Origin: UBA1447 sp964612185 | Lineage (GTDB): Bacteria > Bacillota > Clostridia > Oscillospirales > Acutalibacteraceae | Assembly (NCBI GenBank): GCA_964612185.1 | Contig: CAZTCR010000009.1 | Location: 1 to 64,000 of the forward strand | Length of the DNA stretch: 64,000 nucleotides | Reading direction: 5' to 3' | Part shown: piece by piece, positions 7,642 to 16,747 of the stretch | How the letters are laid out: each line of letters starts with the position of its first letter | How positions within the stretch are numbered: position 1 is the first letter of the stretch | The notes under the pieces: generated by a model | Database searches by the model: none | What the model was told of the DNA's origin: nothing | Seen by the model: only the letters and a program-made list of their open reading frames with translations | Program-made: the position numbers and the translations under genes

Positions 7642-9093
7642 CTAAACATCATACTGCGTCGCGGCGGTATTGCCGCCTTCGCCTGTCCAGTTGGTGTGGA
7701 AAAACTTGCCTCTGGGGGCGTCGGTGCGTTCATAAGTATGCGCGCCGAAATAGTCGCGCTGCGCCTGCAAAAGATTCGCCGGCAGTTTTTCACAGCGGTA
7801 GCCGTCATAGTAGCAAAGCGCTGTGGTCATGGCGGGGATGGGGATGCCGTTCGTGAGCGCTGCGGCGCAGACTCTGCGCCAACCGGGCTGGGCGCTGTCC
7901 ATAATCGCTTTAAAGTAAGGGTCCAGCAGCAGGTTGGTGATGGCGGGATTATGGTCGAACGCCTCCTTGATTTTACCCAGGAACACGCTGCGGATAATAC
8001 AGCCGCCGCGCCACATGAGCGCGATACCGCCGTAGTTGAGGTTCCAACCGTAGGTTTTCGCAGCGGCGCGCATGAGGGAATAGCCCTGCGCGTAAGAGAT
8101 GACTTTCGCGGCATAGAGCGCGTTTTTGATGTCTTCAATAAACTGCGCTTTGTCGCCCGCAAAAACAGGAACCGGTCCGCCGAGTACTTTGGCCGCGGCA
8201 ACCCGTTCCTCTTTGATGGCGCTCAGGCAGCGGGAAAACACGGCTTCCCCGATTAAAGTCAGCGGAATGCCTTCGTCGAGTGCTGCGATACCGGTCCATT
8301 TGCCGGTCCCCTTTTGCCCCGCGGTGTCCAGAATTTTATCCACTATCGGCGCGCCGTCCGTGTCTTTATAACCCAAAATGTCCCTGGTGATTTCGACCAG
8401 ATAGCTGTCCAGCTCTTCCTCGTTCCACTTCGCGAACACCTCGTGCATTTCATCCGCCGTCATGCCCAGCAAATCGCGCATGAGTTGATACGCTTCACAA
8501 ATGAGCTGCATGTCGCCGTATTCAATGCCGTTGTGCACCATTTTGACAAAATGGCCGGCGCCGTTTTCACCCACCCAGTCACAGCAGGGGGTGTCGTTTT
8601 CCACCTTGGCGCAGATGGCCTGGAAAATGGGCTTTACCCACGGCCACGCGGCGTTGGAACCGCCGGGCATCATGCTCGGGCCTTTGAGCGCGCCTTCTTC
8701 ACCGCCGGAAACGCCGGTGCCGACATATAAAAGCCCTTTGCTCTCCACATACTGTGTGCGGCGTGTCGTGTCCGGAAAGTGGGAGTTGCCGCCGTCGATG
8801 ATAATATCGCCCGGATCCAGCAGCGGGATTAAATCTTCGATGGTTTGATCCACCGCGTCGCCGGCTTTGATCATCATCATCACCTTGCGGGGTTTTTCCA
8901 GGCTTTCAACGAGTTCCGGCAGGGCATAGGTGCCGGTGATGTTTTTGCCTTTCGCCCGGCCTTCGATAAAATCCGTAACCTTTTGCCCGGTTCTGTTGTA
9001 AACGGAAACGGTGAAGCCCTTGCTTTCCATATTCATCACAAGATTTTCACCCATCACCGCGAGGCCGATGAGCCCGATGTCCGATTTTTTCAT
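7642..9093 (-). CDS. gnd: 6-phosphogluconate dehydrogenase, decarboxylating
   Basis: A full-length 483-residue enzyme that oxidises 6-phosphogluconate to ribulose 5-phosphate and CO2 with NAD(P)+. The Rossmann loop is GLAVMG at residues 10-15, NRT follows at ~33-35, GTGVSGGEEGA at ~125-135 contacts substrate, and the catalytic GHFVKMVHNGIEYG holds K184. The length fits the long bacterial form. AGAAGGAG precedes the ATG. It sits in a minus-strand run with the PHP gene (38 nt upstream) and the sugar kinase, suggesting a sugar-acid/pentose-phosphate function. Confidence 0.97.
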   Translation of the reverse strand: MKKSDIGLIGLAVMGENLVMNMESKGFTVSVYNRTGQKVTDFIEGRAKGKNITGTYALPELVESLEKPRKVMMMIKAGDAVDQTIEDLIPLLDPGDIIIDGGNSHFPDTTRRTQYVESKGLLYVGTGVSGGEEGALKGPSMMPGGSNAAWPWVKPIFQAICAKVENDTPCCDWVGENGAGHFVKMVHNGIEYGDMQLICEAYQLMRDLLGMTADEMHEVFAKWNEEELDSYLVEITRDILGYKDTDGAPIVDKILDTAGQKGTGKWTGIAALDEGIPLTLIGEAVFSRCLSAIKEERVAAAKVLGGPVPVFAGDKAQFIEDIKNALYAAKVISYAQGYSLMRAAAKTYGWNLNYGGIALMWRGGCIIRSVFLGKIKEAFDHNPAITNLLLDPYFKAIMDSAQPGWRRVCAAALTNGIPIPAMTTALCYYDGYRCEKLPANLLQAQRDYFGAHTYERTDAPRGKFFHTNWTGEGGNTAATQYDV

Positions 9094-9131
9094 TTTTCCA
9101 TTCTCCTTCTATCAACTGAAAGATCGCTCTT

Positions 9132-9992
9132 TCATTTTTTACTGTTCAGCAGTGCCTTCATTTCATCCAGCACGCTGTAGGGGATTTTCATATTGCCAAG
9201 GCCTGTGCCGATTTGTATGTGCGGCTTCATGTCTGCATGGAAATCCGTGCCGCCGGATATCGCCAGACCGAGCAGTTTTGCCATACCGAAGTATTTTTCC
9301 TGCAGCTCCGGCGTATAGTCGGTGTAATAGCCTTCAATACCGTCGAGCCCGTTCCAACGGAGCTGCGCGAGGAACTTGATTAAATGGTCATCATCAAAAC
9401 GGCACAGGTGCAGGTGCGCCACGAATGAAAGGCCGCCGGCCTTTTTGATGAGCTTCACCGCGTCGATGCGGGATAGAAACTGCATGGATGAATACGCCGG
9501 CTTGCCGTTGTTCAGGTAGCGTTCAAACCCCTCTTTGACGGAGGAAGTGTAGCCCTTGTCCGCAAGCAGTTTGGCAAAATGCGCCCGGCCGACGATGCCC
9601 GCGGGGGCAATGGCAAGCGCTTCCTCCACGGTGACATCAAACCCCAAGGCGTTGAGTTTTTTGCAGGTTTCCGCCGTGCGCAGTTTGCGTACCTGCCGGA
9701 TGGTTTCAAGCGCCGCGAGCATCTCCGGGTTCTCGATGTCGATATAATAACCCAGGATGTGCGTTTCGGTCTTGGCCTTGACGGAAAACTCAATCGCCGG
9801 CACCACCTCGATGCCGATGCGCTCGCCTTCCGCCATCGCCTCCTTCACGCCGTCGATGCTGTCGTGGTCGGTCAGCGCAACAGCCGCAAGTCCCTGCGCT
9901 TTGGCGTGACGCACAACCTCCGCCGGTGTCATAGAACCGTCGGACATCACGGAATGCGTATGGAGGTCGATATATTTTTCGGTGTTTTTCAT
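9132..9992 (-). CDS. PHP-domain phosphoesterase (YciV/RNase AM-like)
   Basis: A 286-residue PHP protein. Metal-binding motifs are visible: YIDLHTHS at ~8-15, LTDHDSIDG at ~40-48, and GTDFHAD near 255. These define the polymerase-and-histidinol-phosphatase fold, which binds two or three metals; related YciV/RNase AM enzymes hydrolyse 3',5'-bisphosphonucleotides or trim RNA 5' ends. ATG 9992 is preferred over GTG 10007, because GAGGA lies just upstream and the GTG falls inside a dispersed repeat. It is 38 nt from gnd. Substrate assignment is tentative. Confidence 0.88.
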   Translation of the reverse strand: MKNTEKYIDLHTHSVMSDGSMTPAEVVRHAKAQGLAAVALTDHDSIDGVKEAMAEGERIGIEVVPAIEFSVKAKTETHILGYYIDIENPEMLAALETIRQVRKLRTAETCKKLNALGFDVTVEEALAIAPAGIVGRAHFAKLLADKGYTSSVKEGFERYLNNGKPAYSSMQFLSRIDAVKLIKKAGGLSFVAHLHLCRFDDDHLIKFLAQLRWNGLDGIEGYYTDYTPELQEKYFGMAKLLGLAISGGTDFHADMKPHIQIGTGLGNMKIPYSVLDEMKALLNSKK

Positions 9993-9994
9993 AA

Positions 9995-10306
9995 AATCCT
10001 CAGTCACCTTACGGTGACAGCTCCTTTGGAAAAGGAGCCTTTTTTTGCGGGACGCAGAACGCGTCCCCTACTCTAGCCCTCCTTTTCAAGGAGGGTGGCA
10101 GGCAAAGCCTGACGGGTGATTAATCCCAAAGCTATCCTCAGATGGCTATGTCGCCATTCGGTGACAGCTCCTTTTGAAAAGGAGCTTTTTTTCGGGACGC
10201 AGAACGCGTCCCCTACAGACAGGTGCGGGTGTCCCGCCCATAATTATTCATCATTCATTATTCATTATTCATTATTCATTATTCATTGGAACGACAGGGG
10301 CGTTCC
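9995..10306. repeat. Composite intergenic repeat block between larA-like and PHP genes
   Basis: About 300 bp without a gene. It contains two copies of a hairpin element (CGGTGACAGCTCCTTT..AAAGGAGC at ~10002-10040 and ~10158-10187), one element CTCCTTTTCAAGGAGGGTGG followed by GGCAGGCAAAGCCTGACGGG (10079-10115), two copies of GGGACGC-AGAA-CGCGTCCCCTAC (10049-10072, 10194-10217) and six units of a 7-bp repeat ATTATTC (10243-10284, one unit variant). It is a nested accumulation of small dispersed repeats. Confidence 0.75.
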
Positions 10307-11569
10307 CTACTCCACCGTCTCGCATGTCCACAATCCCAGTGCCGGGTTGCTGATGTAAAAGATTTCTTCACCGTTCGCGAGGGTGTTGAAGCCATCATTC
10401 AGTGCCGCAGGGTTGTAAAGTTCAACAGCTTTACAGTATGGCATATAGTGAAAGGAGGCACCTGTCACCTCTTGTTCCGTGAGTTTTTCGGTGCAATAGG
10501 TAATATGGAAGCGGCCGTCGGAGGAACCGTGTATCAGATGCGCCGCGACGGACAGGTTGGCCTGCAAATCCTCGTTTCTTTTCACCAGTTCCAGCACCTT
10601 GACCCGCCCGACATAACCGTATTTACGGATCAGCCGGTCATTTTCGTCATCCTCGCCGAATTTGCGCACACCGGGCGCTAAGATAATCAGTTCCCCGCCT
10701 TGTGCCATGGCCATGCGGGTGCGGTAAATCGCCTTGTTGCCGAGCCAGGTACTTTTAAACTCCCGCTCGTCCAGGTAAACGACCACTTTTTGAAGCGGCG
10801 GGCCGACGCAGGTCAGGTTTTTGGCTTGGCTCATCTTGACCGCCTGTTCGAACAGGTCCCGCTGATTGCCGATAAATAAACCGTGAATAAATGTATCGTC
10901 GCCTTTGTTGGTGGTGACGGTGAGCACATACATCAGCGGCACATCCGCCAAAAATTTTTCCTGCGCGTAGTCGAACACCCGGCGCACGGGCGAAAAATCC
11001 TTGCCCATCACCCGCTCCATGCCGTAAAAAGCGCCGAGCATGTGGGAGCTGTTGATCATGCTGCTGCCCCCGCAGCCGACGAAGATGTTTTTGGAGTAGT
11101 TCGCCATGCCCACCACTTCATGCGGGACTACCTGACCGATGGAAATAATCAAATCGTAACCCTTGTCCATGATCAGGCGGTTGACTTCCACATCAATTTT
11201 ATTCGCAACAAGCCCTTCGGAGACTTCACTGACAAATTCCGCAGGCACTTCGCCGAGCTTGATGACATCCGTCTTCCAGTTATGCACGATAATTTTATCA
11301 AACGGCACCCCTTCGCCGAAAAAAGCCAGGCATTCCTCACGCGTCATCGCCTCATGCGTGCCGAGCGCCGGGAGGATGTCCACCTCGCAGCTGTCCTTGA
11401 GCAACTCATAATAAACAGCCGTGATGATCCCCGCGCCGGAATACATGCGTGTATAGTCCGGGGGCAGCAGCAGCACTTTTTTGAGTGTTCTGCCCTCCAG
11501 CGATGCCTTCAGCGCCCCGGCAAGCTCCGCTTTTTCTATCCCTTTTTTGTTTTCATCCCTGATAATCAA
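10307..11569 (-). CDS. LarA-like lactate racemase domain protein
   Basis: A 420-residue LarA-N/DUF2088 protein. LPALGTHEA carries the first catalytic-type His (~72), and VVPHEVVGMANYSKN carries a His followed exactly ten residues later by Lys (~150 and ~160), the spacing of the active-site His and the NPN-cofactor Lys in LarA. Such enzymes racemise or epimerise 2-hydroxy acids. The start is placed at TTG 11569 because GGAAGGAAGG lies 6 nt ahead; ATG 11596 has no site. No larB, larC or larE cofactor genes are in the window. The substrate is probably a sugar acid, judged only from the kinase and gnd downstream. Confidence 0.82.
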   Translation of the reverse strand: MIIRDENKKGIEKAELAGALKASLEGRTLKKVLLLPPDYTRMYSGAGIITAVYYELLKDSCEVDILPALGTHEAMTREECLAFFGEGVPFDKIIVHNWKTDVIKLGEVPAEFVSEVSEGLVANKIDVEVNRLIMDKGYDLIISIGQVVPHEVVGMANYSKNIFVGCGGSSMINSSHMLGAFYGMERVMGKDFSPVRRVFDYAQEKFLADVPLMYVLTVTTNKGDDTFIHGLFIGNQRDLFEQAVKMSQAKNLTCVGPPLQKVVVYLDEREFKSTWLGNKAIYRTRMAMAQGGELIILAPGVRKFGEDDENDRLIRKYGYVGRVKVLELVKRNEDLQANLSVAAHLIHGSSDGRFHITYCTEKLTEQEVTGASFHYMPYCKAVELYNPAALNDGFNTLANGEEIFYISNPALGLWTCETVE

Positions 11570-11610
11570 ATGATGCCTTCCTTCCGGGTATTGCATATTA
11601 AGCCGCTACA

Positions 11611-11639
11611 ATAATAGCAGAGAAACCCAAACCGGTCAA
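11611..11639 (-). promoter_or_regulatory. Promoter of the larA-like gene
   Basis: On the minus strand TTGACC (11639-11634), 17 bp, TATTAT (11616-11611), about 35 nt upstream of the chosen TTG start. Confidence 0.7.
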
Positions 11640-11656
11640 GGTGTCTGTTGCCTTTT

Positions 11657-12325
11657 TCAGTCGGCCATCCCGTACACTTCGCCGATGTTTTGAACAAATA
11701 AAATGCCTTTCCCCTCGCTGTCCAAATCGAGACTTTGCCGGATGGAGTCAATCAGTGCCCGCGCGCCGGCAGAGTCGGCAATGATGATAACAATCTCTTT
11801 TTCCGGCTCGATGTCCATCATAAAAACTTTTTCCGTTTCGTGTACGCCCGAACCTCTGGCGTTGATGATGGTGCCGCCCTTTGCGCCGGCTGCCGCCGCG
11901 GCGTCAATCACCTGCTCCGCGTCCCCTTTTGGCACAACAACCGTAATCAGTTTAAACATCGCTGTGTTTTCGCCCCCTGCCTCATCAGTATTGCCGCACA
12001 CCAGAGTGTGCGTGCCCGTTACATTGCAAACGGATACCGTAAAAATGATACCGTGGTTTGCTTTTTTGAACTTGAGTTCCCGCGCGACAGTCTGTGCGGC
12101 GGTTTTCGCCGTTTGCCGGCCGCTCACCATCATAACAATCTCTTTCCTGGCGTCCGCAAGCCCCAAATACTCCAGCAAATGGTTGTGCGCGGTGCCCCGG
12201 CCGAGCAAGACGGTGCCGCCCGTCACACCGCAGCGCATGGCGATATGCATCACCCGGCTGCCCAAGCCGCAATCCACAATCGCATAAAGGAGGTCAAAGC
12301 CCTCCGGCTGCGCATTATTTTCCAT
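11657..12325 (-). CDS. Tandem PII-like regulator paired with DUF1538
   Basis: A 222-residue protein made of two GlnB/PII-like halves (about 10-105 and 118-222). Each half has the alternating beta-alpha pattern: the first with LLYAIVDCGLGSRVMHIA and GGTVLLGRGTAHN, the second with FKLITVVVPKGDAEQVIDAA and GGTIINARGSG. PII proteins sense nucleotides and metabolites and dock onto transporters or enzymes. The gene overlaps the upstream DUF1538 gene by 11 nt, so the two are co-translated. A role as sensor that gates the DUF1538 transporter is inferred from this linkage. The uridylylation loop of classic GlnB is not evident. Confidence 0.85.
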   Translation of the reverse strand: MENNAQPEGFDLLYAIVDCGLGSRVMHIAMRCGVTGGTVLLGRGTAHNHLLEYLGLADARKEIVMMVSGRQTAKTAAQTVARELKFKKANHGIIFTVSVCNVTGTHTLVCGNTDEAGGENTAMFKLITVVVPKGDAEQVIDAAAAAGAKGGTIINARGSGVHETEKVFMMDIEPEKEIVIIIADSAGARALIDSIRQSLDLDSEGKGILFVQNIGEVYGMAD

Positions 12326-13808
12326 TCTTTTTCGCGCCCCTTCTTTTTGTTTTAATCAGAAACAGCAAACCCAGCGCCTGCAGGGCAATAATCGGCGTCA
12401 TGGCCACCATGGCAATCATCCCGAACCCGTCCGCTAAAACATCCGCGCCTTGCGTCGCGCCCGCGACGCCCTGTGAAAAAGCGAGGATAAAGGTTGCCGT
12501 CATCGGCCCGGACGCTACCCCGCCGGAATCAAACGCGATGCCGACAAAAAGTTTCGGCACAAAGTAGGTCATGGCGATTGAAAGGATATAGCCGGGCAAG
12601 AGATAATGCCAAAGCTGTATCCCCGGTACAACAATCCGCAGCATGGACAACGCCACTGCCGCGCCAACACCGACGCAAAGCGTGAGCATCACCAGCCTTT
12701 TTTTCACATAACCGCTGGTGACATCCTCAATCTGGTCGGTCAGCACATGTACGGCAGGCTCCGCGAGAATGACAACAAGCCCCAGGACAAAGCCAAAAGC
12801 AATGACATAAATCTTGCTGTCCAGCACTGCCATTTTTTGACCGATTAAACCGGCAACATCCATAAACCCGGCGTTGACGCCGACAAGAAACAAAACAAGA
12901 CCCGCAAAAGTGATGACCATGCCGATGAGCGTGGTCAGAAACGCTTTTGCCGGCAATTTAAAGTGAACCGCCTGAAAAAAAACAAACACCAGCAGTATCG
13001 GGCACAGGGCGATAAGAATCTCCAACGCGATGCCGGGGAGCTTTTGAATAAACGGCAGGAATACAGTGTTTGAAACTGCTGTGTCCTGTTCCAATACCCC
13101 GGTCAGCCCTTGTGTTTTAGTGAATATGCTCATGAGCATCAGCGCGATGATCGCACCGGTTGACGCAATGGCCACCAGCCCGAAGCTGTCTTTTTCGGAC
13201 GCTTTGCTGTCTTTTTTCAGCGCGGAAACACCGACGGCAAGCGCGAGGATAAACGGCACCGTCAGCGCGCCCGTTGTCGCGCCGGAAGCGTCAAACGAAA
13301 TGGCCAAAAACTCGGGTGAAGTGAATATGGCAAGGATTAGTATAATTCCGTACAACATAGTGAGAATGATATAAAGCGGGATATTGTAAACCATACGCAC
13401 CAAACCGACGGTGAGCATGACCGCGACACCGGCGGAGACAACCCCGACGATCGCAAATTTTGTTATCAGCCCCGATGTAACGGCGCTTACCTGCCCGCCT
13501 AATATGTGCAAGTCCGGCTCGGCAATGGAAATTAGGAACCCAAGCGATATACCCGCGGCAACAACAATCCAGATCTTATTCTTTTTGGTTATCATCTCCC
13601 CCAAATGGTTGCCGATGGGGGTAACCCCGATGTTCACGCCAAGGAGAAAAAGAGTCAGCCCGACCATAATCAACACCGCGCCGATTAAAAACCGCAGTAT
13701 CAGCGGTGTTTCAAGCGGGGTGAGGGTGAAGTGCAACAGGAGCACGAGTACCGTTATCGGACCAACGGCAAACAGCGCTTCTTTAAATTTATTGCCCAGC
13801 ACACGCAA
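12315..13808 (-). CDS. DUF1538 membrane transporter, two tandem repeats
   Basis: A 497-residue protein with about 12-14 membrane segments. It is an internal duplication: GLTLFLLGVNIGVTPIGNHL with SIAEPDLHILGGQV in the first half matches GLVLFLVGVNAGFMDVAGLI with ILAEPAVHVLTDQI in the second. DUF1538 proteins UmpA/UmpB have been reported as Na+(Li+,K+)/H+ antiporter subunits; here both repeats are in one chain. The start is TTG 13808, 8 nt after GGAGG. The adjacent PII-like protein suggests regulated ion or solute flux. Confidence 0.85.
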   Translation of the reverse strand: MRVLGNKFKEALFAVGPITVLVLLLHFTLTPLETPLILRFLIGAVLIMVGLTLFLLGVNIGVTPIGNHLGEMITKKNKIWIVVAAGISLGFLISIAEPDLHILGGQVSAVTSGLITKFAIVGVVSAGVAVMLTVGLVRMVYNIPLYIILTMLYGIILILAIFTSPEFLAISFDASGATTGALTVPFILALAVGVSALKKDSKASEKDSFGLVAIASTGAIIALMLMSIFTKTQGLTGVLEQDTAVSNTVFLPFIQKLPGIALEILIALCPILLVFVFFQAVHFKLPAKAFLTTLIGMVITFAGLVLFLVGVNAGFMDVAGLIGQKMAVLDSKIYVIAFGFVLGLVVILAEPAVHVLTDQIEDVTSGYVKKRLVMLTLCVGVGAAVALSMLRIVVPGIQLWHYLLPGYILSIAMTYFVPKLFVGIAFDSGGVASGPMTATFILAFSQGVAGATQGADVLADGFGMIAMVAMTPIIALQALGLLFLIKTKRRGAKKNGK

Positions 13809-13835
13809 AATGTTTCCCTCCCCGACTCAAGTTCT

Positions 13836-14003
13836 TCAGCTGCCTGACACGACAGTTTCCGCCTGTTCAACGGCGTTTTCTTGCGGCCCCTGCAGCACAG
13901 CCGCATTGCCGTGGCGGACAAAGAGCAAACACAAAGCCGCCGCCACAACCCCCGCCGCCGTGCACGGATAGAGTACCGCGTCACCGTATTTTGTGCGGAT
14001 TTT
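13836..14003 (-). pseudogene. C-terminal remnant of an MFS-type transporter
   Basis: A frame open for about 55 codons and closed by TGA at 13836-13838 encodes IRTKYGDAVLYPCTAAGVV followed by AAALCLLFVRHGN and a polar tail. This reads as the last transmembrane helix and tail of a major-facilitator permease. An in-frame stop lies immediately upstream (14004-14006) and there is no start codon or ribosome binding site. It is likely a decayed gene end left upstream of the DUF1538 gene. Confidence 0.45.
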
Positions 14004-14110
14004 TCAGTTGGGTTTTTATGAGTGTTTCGTATTATTTGTCTGTTGACTATTATACCCGCCGGGCGGCTGTTGTTCAACTGTTTTTGTACCCGAATTTTAC
14101 TTTGTAAAAA

Positions 14111-14133
14111 AAGAGACGGGAAACCCGCCTCTT
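14111..14133. terminator. Terminator after the aldo/keto reductase gene
   Basis: AAGAGACGGG-AAA-CCCGCCTCTT forms a 10-bp stem with one mismatch, flanked by A and T runs, just downstream of the minus-strand reductase gene. Confidence 0.7.
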
Positions 14134-14152
14134 TGTAAAAACCCGAAATTGA

Positions 14153-15004
14153 TTAAAAATTGATCTCGTCCGGGTTCAGCCCGGACCCGCCGAAATACGG
14201 CATCGCATTGATAGCTGCCATATCCTCTTGCGCAATTTCAAAGTCGAAAACCTGCGCGTTTTCCTCAATGCGCGCGGGCGTGACAGACTTGGGCAGCGGC
14301 AGGGTGTCGTTCTGGAGGCACCAGCGTACGCAAAGCTGCGCGACAGATTTACCGTAACGCCCGGCAATCTCAAGGAGCGTTGGATTGGACAGCATTTTCC
14401 CCGTACCCAGCGGGCTCCACGCTTCCGCCAGAATGTGGTTGTTGTTGCAGTAGTCAATGGTTTCCCGTTGCATAAAACCGGGGTGAAACTCAATTTGGTC
14501 AACCATCGGTTTGATTTTTGCCTCCCGCAGCAGGGGCGCGAGATGGTGCGGTAAAAAGTTGCTTACGCCGATTGCTTTAACACGCATGGTGTCGTATAAA
14601 TGCTCAAACGCGCGCCAGGTGTCCAGATTGGTCTTTTGCCACGCGGCCGGGTCACCTTTAGCCGCCGGCCAGTGAATCAGATACAAGTCCAAATATTTGA
14701 GCTGCAATTTTTCCATCGTCATTTCAAACGCCGCGAGTGTTTTTTCATACCCGCGCTCGGCATTCCACAACTTGCTGGTGATAAAGATCTCCCCGCGGCG
14801 TATACCGCTGTTTTTAACGGCATCACCCACGCCTTTTTCATTGCCGTAAATCGCTGCGGTATCAATATGCCGGTAACCGGCCTTCAGCGCCGTCTGCACG
14901 GATTGAACGGTCGTTTCCCCGTCCGGCGTTTGCCAGGTGCCGAAGCCCACGCATGGAATTTTTACACCGTTGTTGAGTATATAGCTATCTGTCAGAGATT
15001 TCAT
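14153..15004 (-). CDS. Aldo/keto reductase
   Basis: A 283-residue NADPH-dependent oxidoreductase of the AKR superfamily. The catalytic tetrad is complete at canonical positions: D48 and Y53 in HIDTAAIYGNE, K78 in TSKLW and H111 in YLIHWP. Substrate-loop and cofactor motifs (GVSNFLPHHL, VDQIEFHP, PLPKSVTPARI) are also present, as in AKR5-type bacterial reductases. These reduce 2,5-diketogluconate, methylglyoxal and other aldehydes. ATG 15004 follows AAGGGTGG. It may be a monocistronic unit ending at the terminator at 14111. Confidence 0.94.
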   Translation of the reverse strand: MKSLTDSYILNNGVKIPCVGFGTWQTPDGETTVQSVQTALKAGYRHIDTAAIYGNEKGVGDAVKNSGIRRGEIFITSKLWNAERGYEKTLAAFEMTMEKLQLKYLDLYLIHWPAAKGDPAAWQKTNLDTWRAFEHLYDTMRVKAIGVSNFLPHHLAPLLREAKIKPMVDQIEFHPGFMQRETIDYCNNNHILAEAWSPLGTGKMLSNPTLLEIAGRYGKSVAQLCVRWCLQNDTLPLPKSVTPARIEENAQVFDFEIAQEDMAAINAMPYFGGSGLNPDEINF

Positions 15005-15078
15005 TCAATAACCACCCTTTCTTTTATTACTATAGTTCAACCGGCTTAACGCATCCGTTCAAACAGATGTCCGCCGCA

Positions 15079-16695
15079 TCAGTCCTTTAGTTTCTCTTCC
15101 TGCGCGAGCGCGTCGATCATCGCCTGCATTTCCTCACTGACTTCTTCTTTGCCCTCATTTTGCTTGGCCAGCAGCGCGCGGCGCTCGTTGAGTTCGATAT
15201 ACATGTTTTCCCGTTTTTTACCGACAAGGTCGTAAAAGAAGATTGGGATTGTCCGCACCAGGCCGGGCAAAACCCCGGCCGCGATATAAAGAAAATAGAT
15301 TTTTTGGTAAACAAACTTGTTGCCCTGCGACCAGGGCCCCATGGGGATGGTGGCGTCGTACCCGCTCCAGCGAAAAACAAGAATGGTCAGCAAAGCGTTG
15401 AGCGGTGCGGTTACTCTGCCAATGAGGTTGGTTATCAGGCCGAAGGTGCCGTCGGGCCGCTCGCCGGTCACATACTCCGTATAGTCGTTGATTTCCCTGC
15501 CCATCTCACTTTCCAACACATCGCTCGGCGCGTTATCCAGCGCATTCAAACTCCAAAAAACCAAAAAGGTCAGCCCGAAAATCAGCGGCCGGTCGATGAA
15601 CTTGATGCCGACAATGCACTGAACAACCGTCCTGATAACATCGATTCCTCTTAAAGTCAAAACACCTTTGCGTTTATCATGTCCGAACCACTTCAATATC
15701 TTTGGCACGAAGGTGAGGCTGAACGGCTCGAGAATGTTGAAGCCCGCGTAATAGAACATACTTTTGAAAGCGCCGCCCATAATTTCAAGCTGCGTGACAA
15801 CATCCCAGGAATAACCGCCGTTGGTCCACCAATTGACGGATAAACCGGCGATAAAGTTACGCAGCGCGTACTTGTTTTTCAAGATGTAGAAAATCGTTTT
15901 GCTCGCGGGTGCCGGCTTGCGCTGGAGAATAACCCGCTCCCGCACATTCATGGCCATCATGATATTGCCCACGGAGCCGACTGCCGCGGCGAAAAGCCCC
16001 ATGAACGCGAAAATCGCGGGCAGGGAAATGTTTGTGACGCCCCAGCGGTTGAGGTCCTGCAGCGGCATGAATAAGCCGTAGACAATCTGCCTGCCGAAGC
16101 CGTCCACATAGGAGTTGATCAGATTCGACTTGATTCTGTCGCTCGGATTTGGCGTCATCAAGGTGAGCAGATTGCCTTTCGGAATATTATAAATAGTGGA
16201 AAAAGTCTCCTGAATAAACAAGGTGACAAACACAAATATAACCTTTTTGGGGTCCGATGTGTTGTTGTTTGAAATTAAAATCGCGCCGCAGTAAAGGATT
16301 GCCGTACTGAAAAAATAAGGAATCGGTGTGAATAAAAGATACGGCCTTGTTTTGCCCCAGCGGGTGCGTGTTTTGTCATAAACGATACCCATGATGGGAT
16401 CGTTTATCACATCCCAAATACCGATAAGCGCCAAAATCGAGGCCACATAAACCATGTCCAACTTGAATATGTTGACAAAGAAAAGCGTCCGGTATGTTCC
16501 GACGCCGCCGATCACCGAGCCGGCAAAGCTTGCCAGCGCGGGGAAAAACAATTCTTTTGTCCTGAGCACATTGGTGTTGAACATCTTGTCGGCCAGCACA
16601 TGATATTTCGACAGCTTCTCCGTGCCGATTTTCGCAGCCGAATTTTCTTCGGCGCCAAATACTTTTTCAACAAACTTTTTTTCTTTATCCGCCAA
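15079..16695 (-). CDS. GPH-family sugar:cation symporter (1 of 5)
   Basis: A 538-residue MFS_2/GPH (glycoside-pentoside-hexuronide) symporter with about 12 membrane segments. The family signature after helix 2 is complete: GIWDVINDPIMGIVYDKTRT then RWGKTRPYLL. It would import oligosaccharides or glycosides with Na+ or H+. Long charged ends (SEEMQAMIDALAQEEKLKD) are shared in part with the other copies. TTG 16695 is chosen because GGAAAGGG lies 9-10 nt upstream; ATG 16704 abuts that site. It lies between the reductase gene and the Ig-like cluster on the same strand. Confidence 0.9.
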   Translation of the reverse strand: MADKEKKFVEKVFGAEENSAAKIGTEKLSKYHVLADKMFNTNVLRTKELFFPALASFAGSVIGGVGTYRTLFFVNIFKLDMVYVASILALIGIWDVINDPIMGIVYDKTRTRWGKTRPYLLFTPIPYFFSTAILYCGAILISNNNTSDPKKVIFVFVTLFIQETFSTIYNIPKGNLLTLMTPNPSDRIKSNLINSYVDGFGRQIVYGLFMPLQDLNRWGVTNISLPAIFAFMGLFAAAVGSVGNIMMAMNVRERVILQRKPAPASKTIFYILKNKYALRNFIAGLSVNWWTNGGYSWDVVTQLEIMGGAFKSMFYYAGFNILEPFSLTFVPKILKWFGHDKRKGVLTLRGIDVIRTVVQCIVGIKFIDRPLIFGLTFLVFWSLNALDNAPSDVLESEMGREINDYTEYVTGERPDGTFGLITNLIGRVTAPLNALLTILVFRWSGYDATIPMGPWSQGNKFVYQKIYFLYIAAGVLPGLVRTIPIFFYDLVGKKRENMYIELNERRALLAKQNEGKEEVSEEMQAMIDALAQEEKLKD

Positions 16696-16747
16696 TAATT
16701 TCATCCCTTTCCTATGCGCGCAAACCGCACAAAATACGAGGCTGCTT

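Noticed and set aside
13754..14077. 107-codon minus-strand frame across the DUF1538 start
   Set aside because: It overlaps the 5' end of DUF1538; another frame of the same DNA gives the hydrophobic permease remnant instead.
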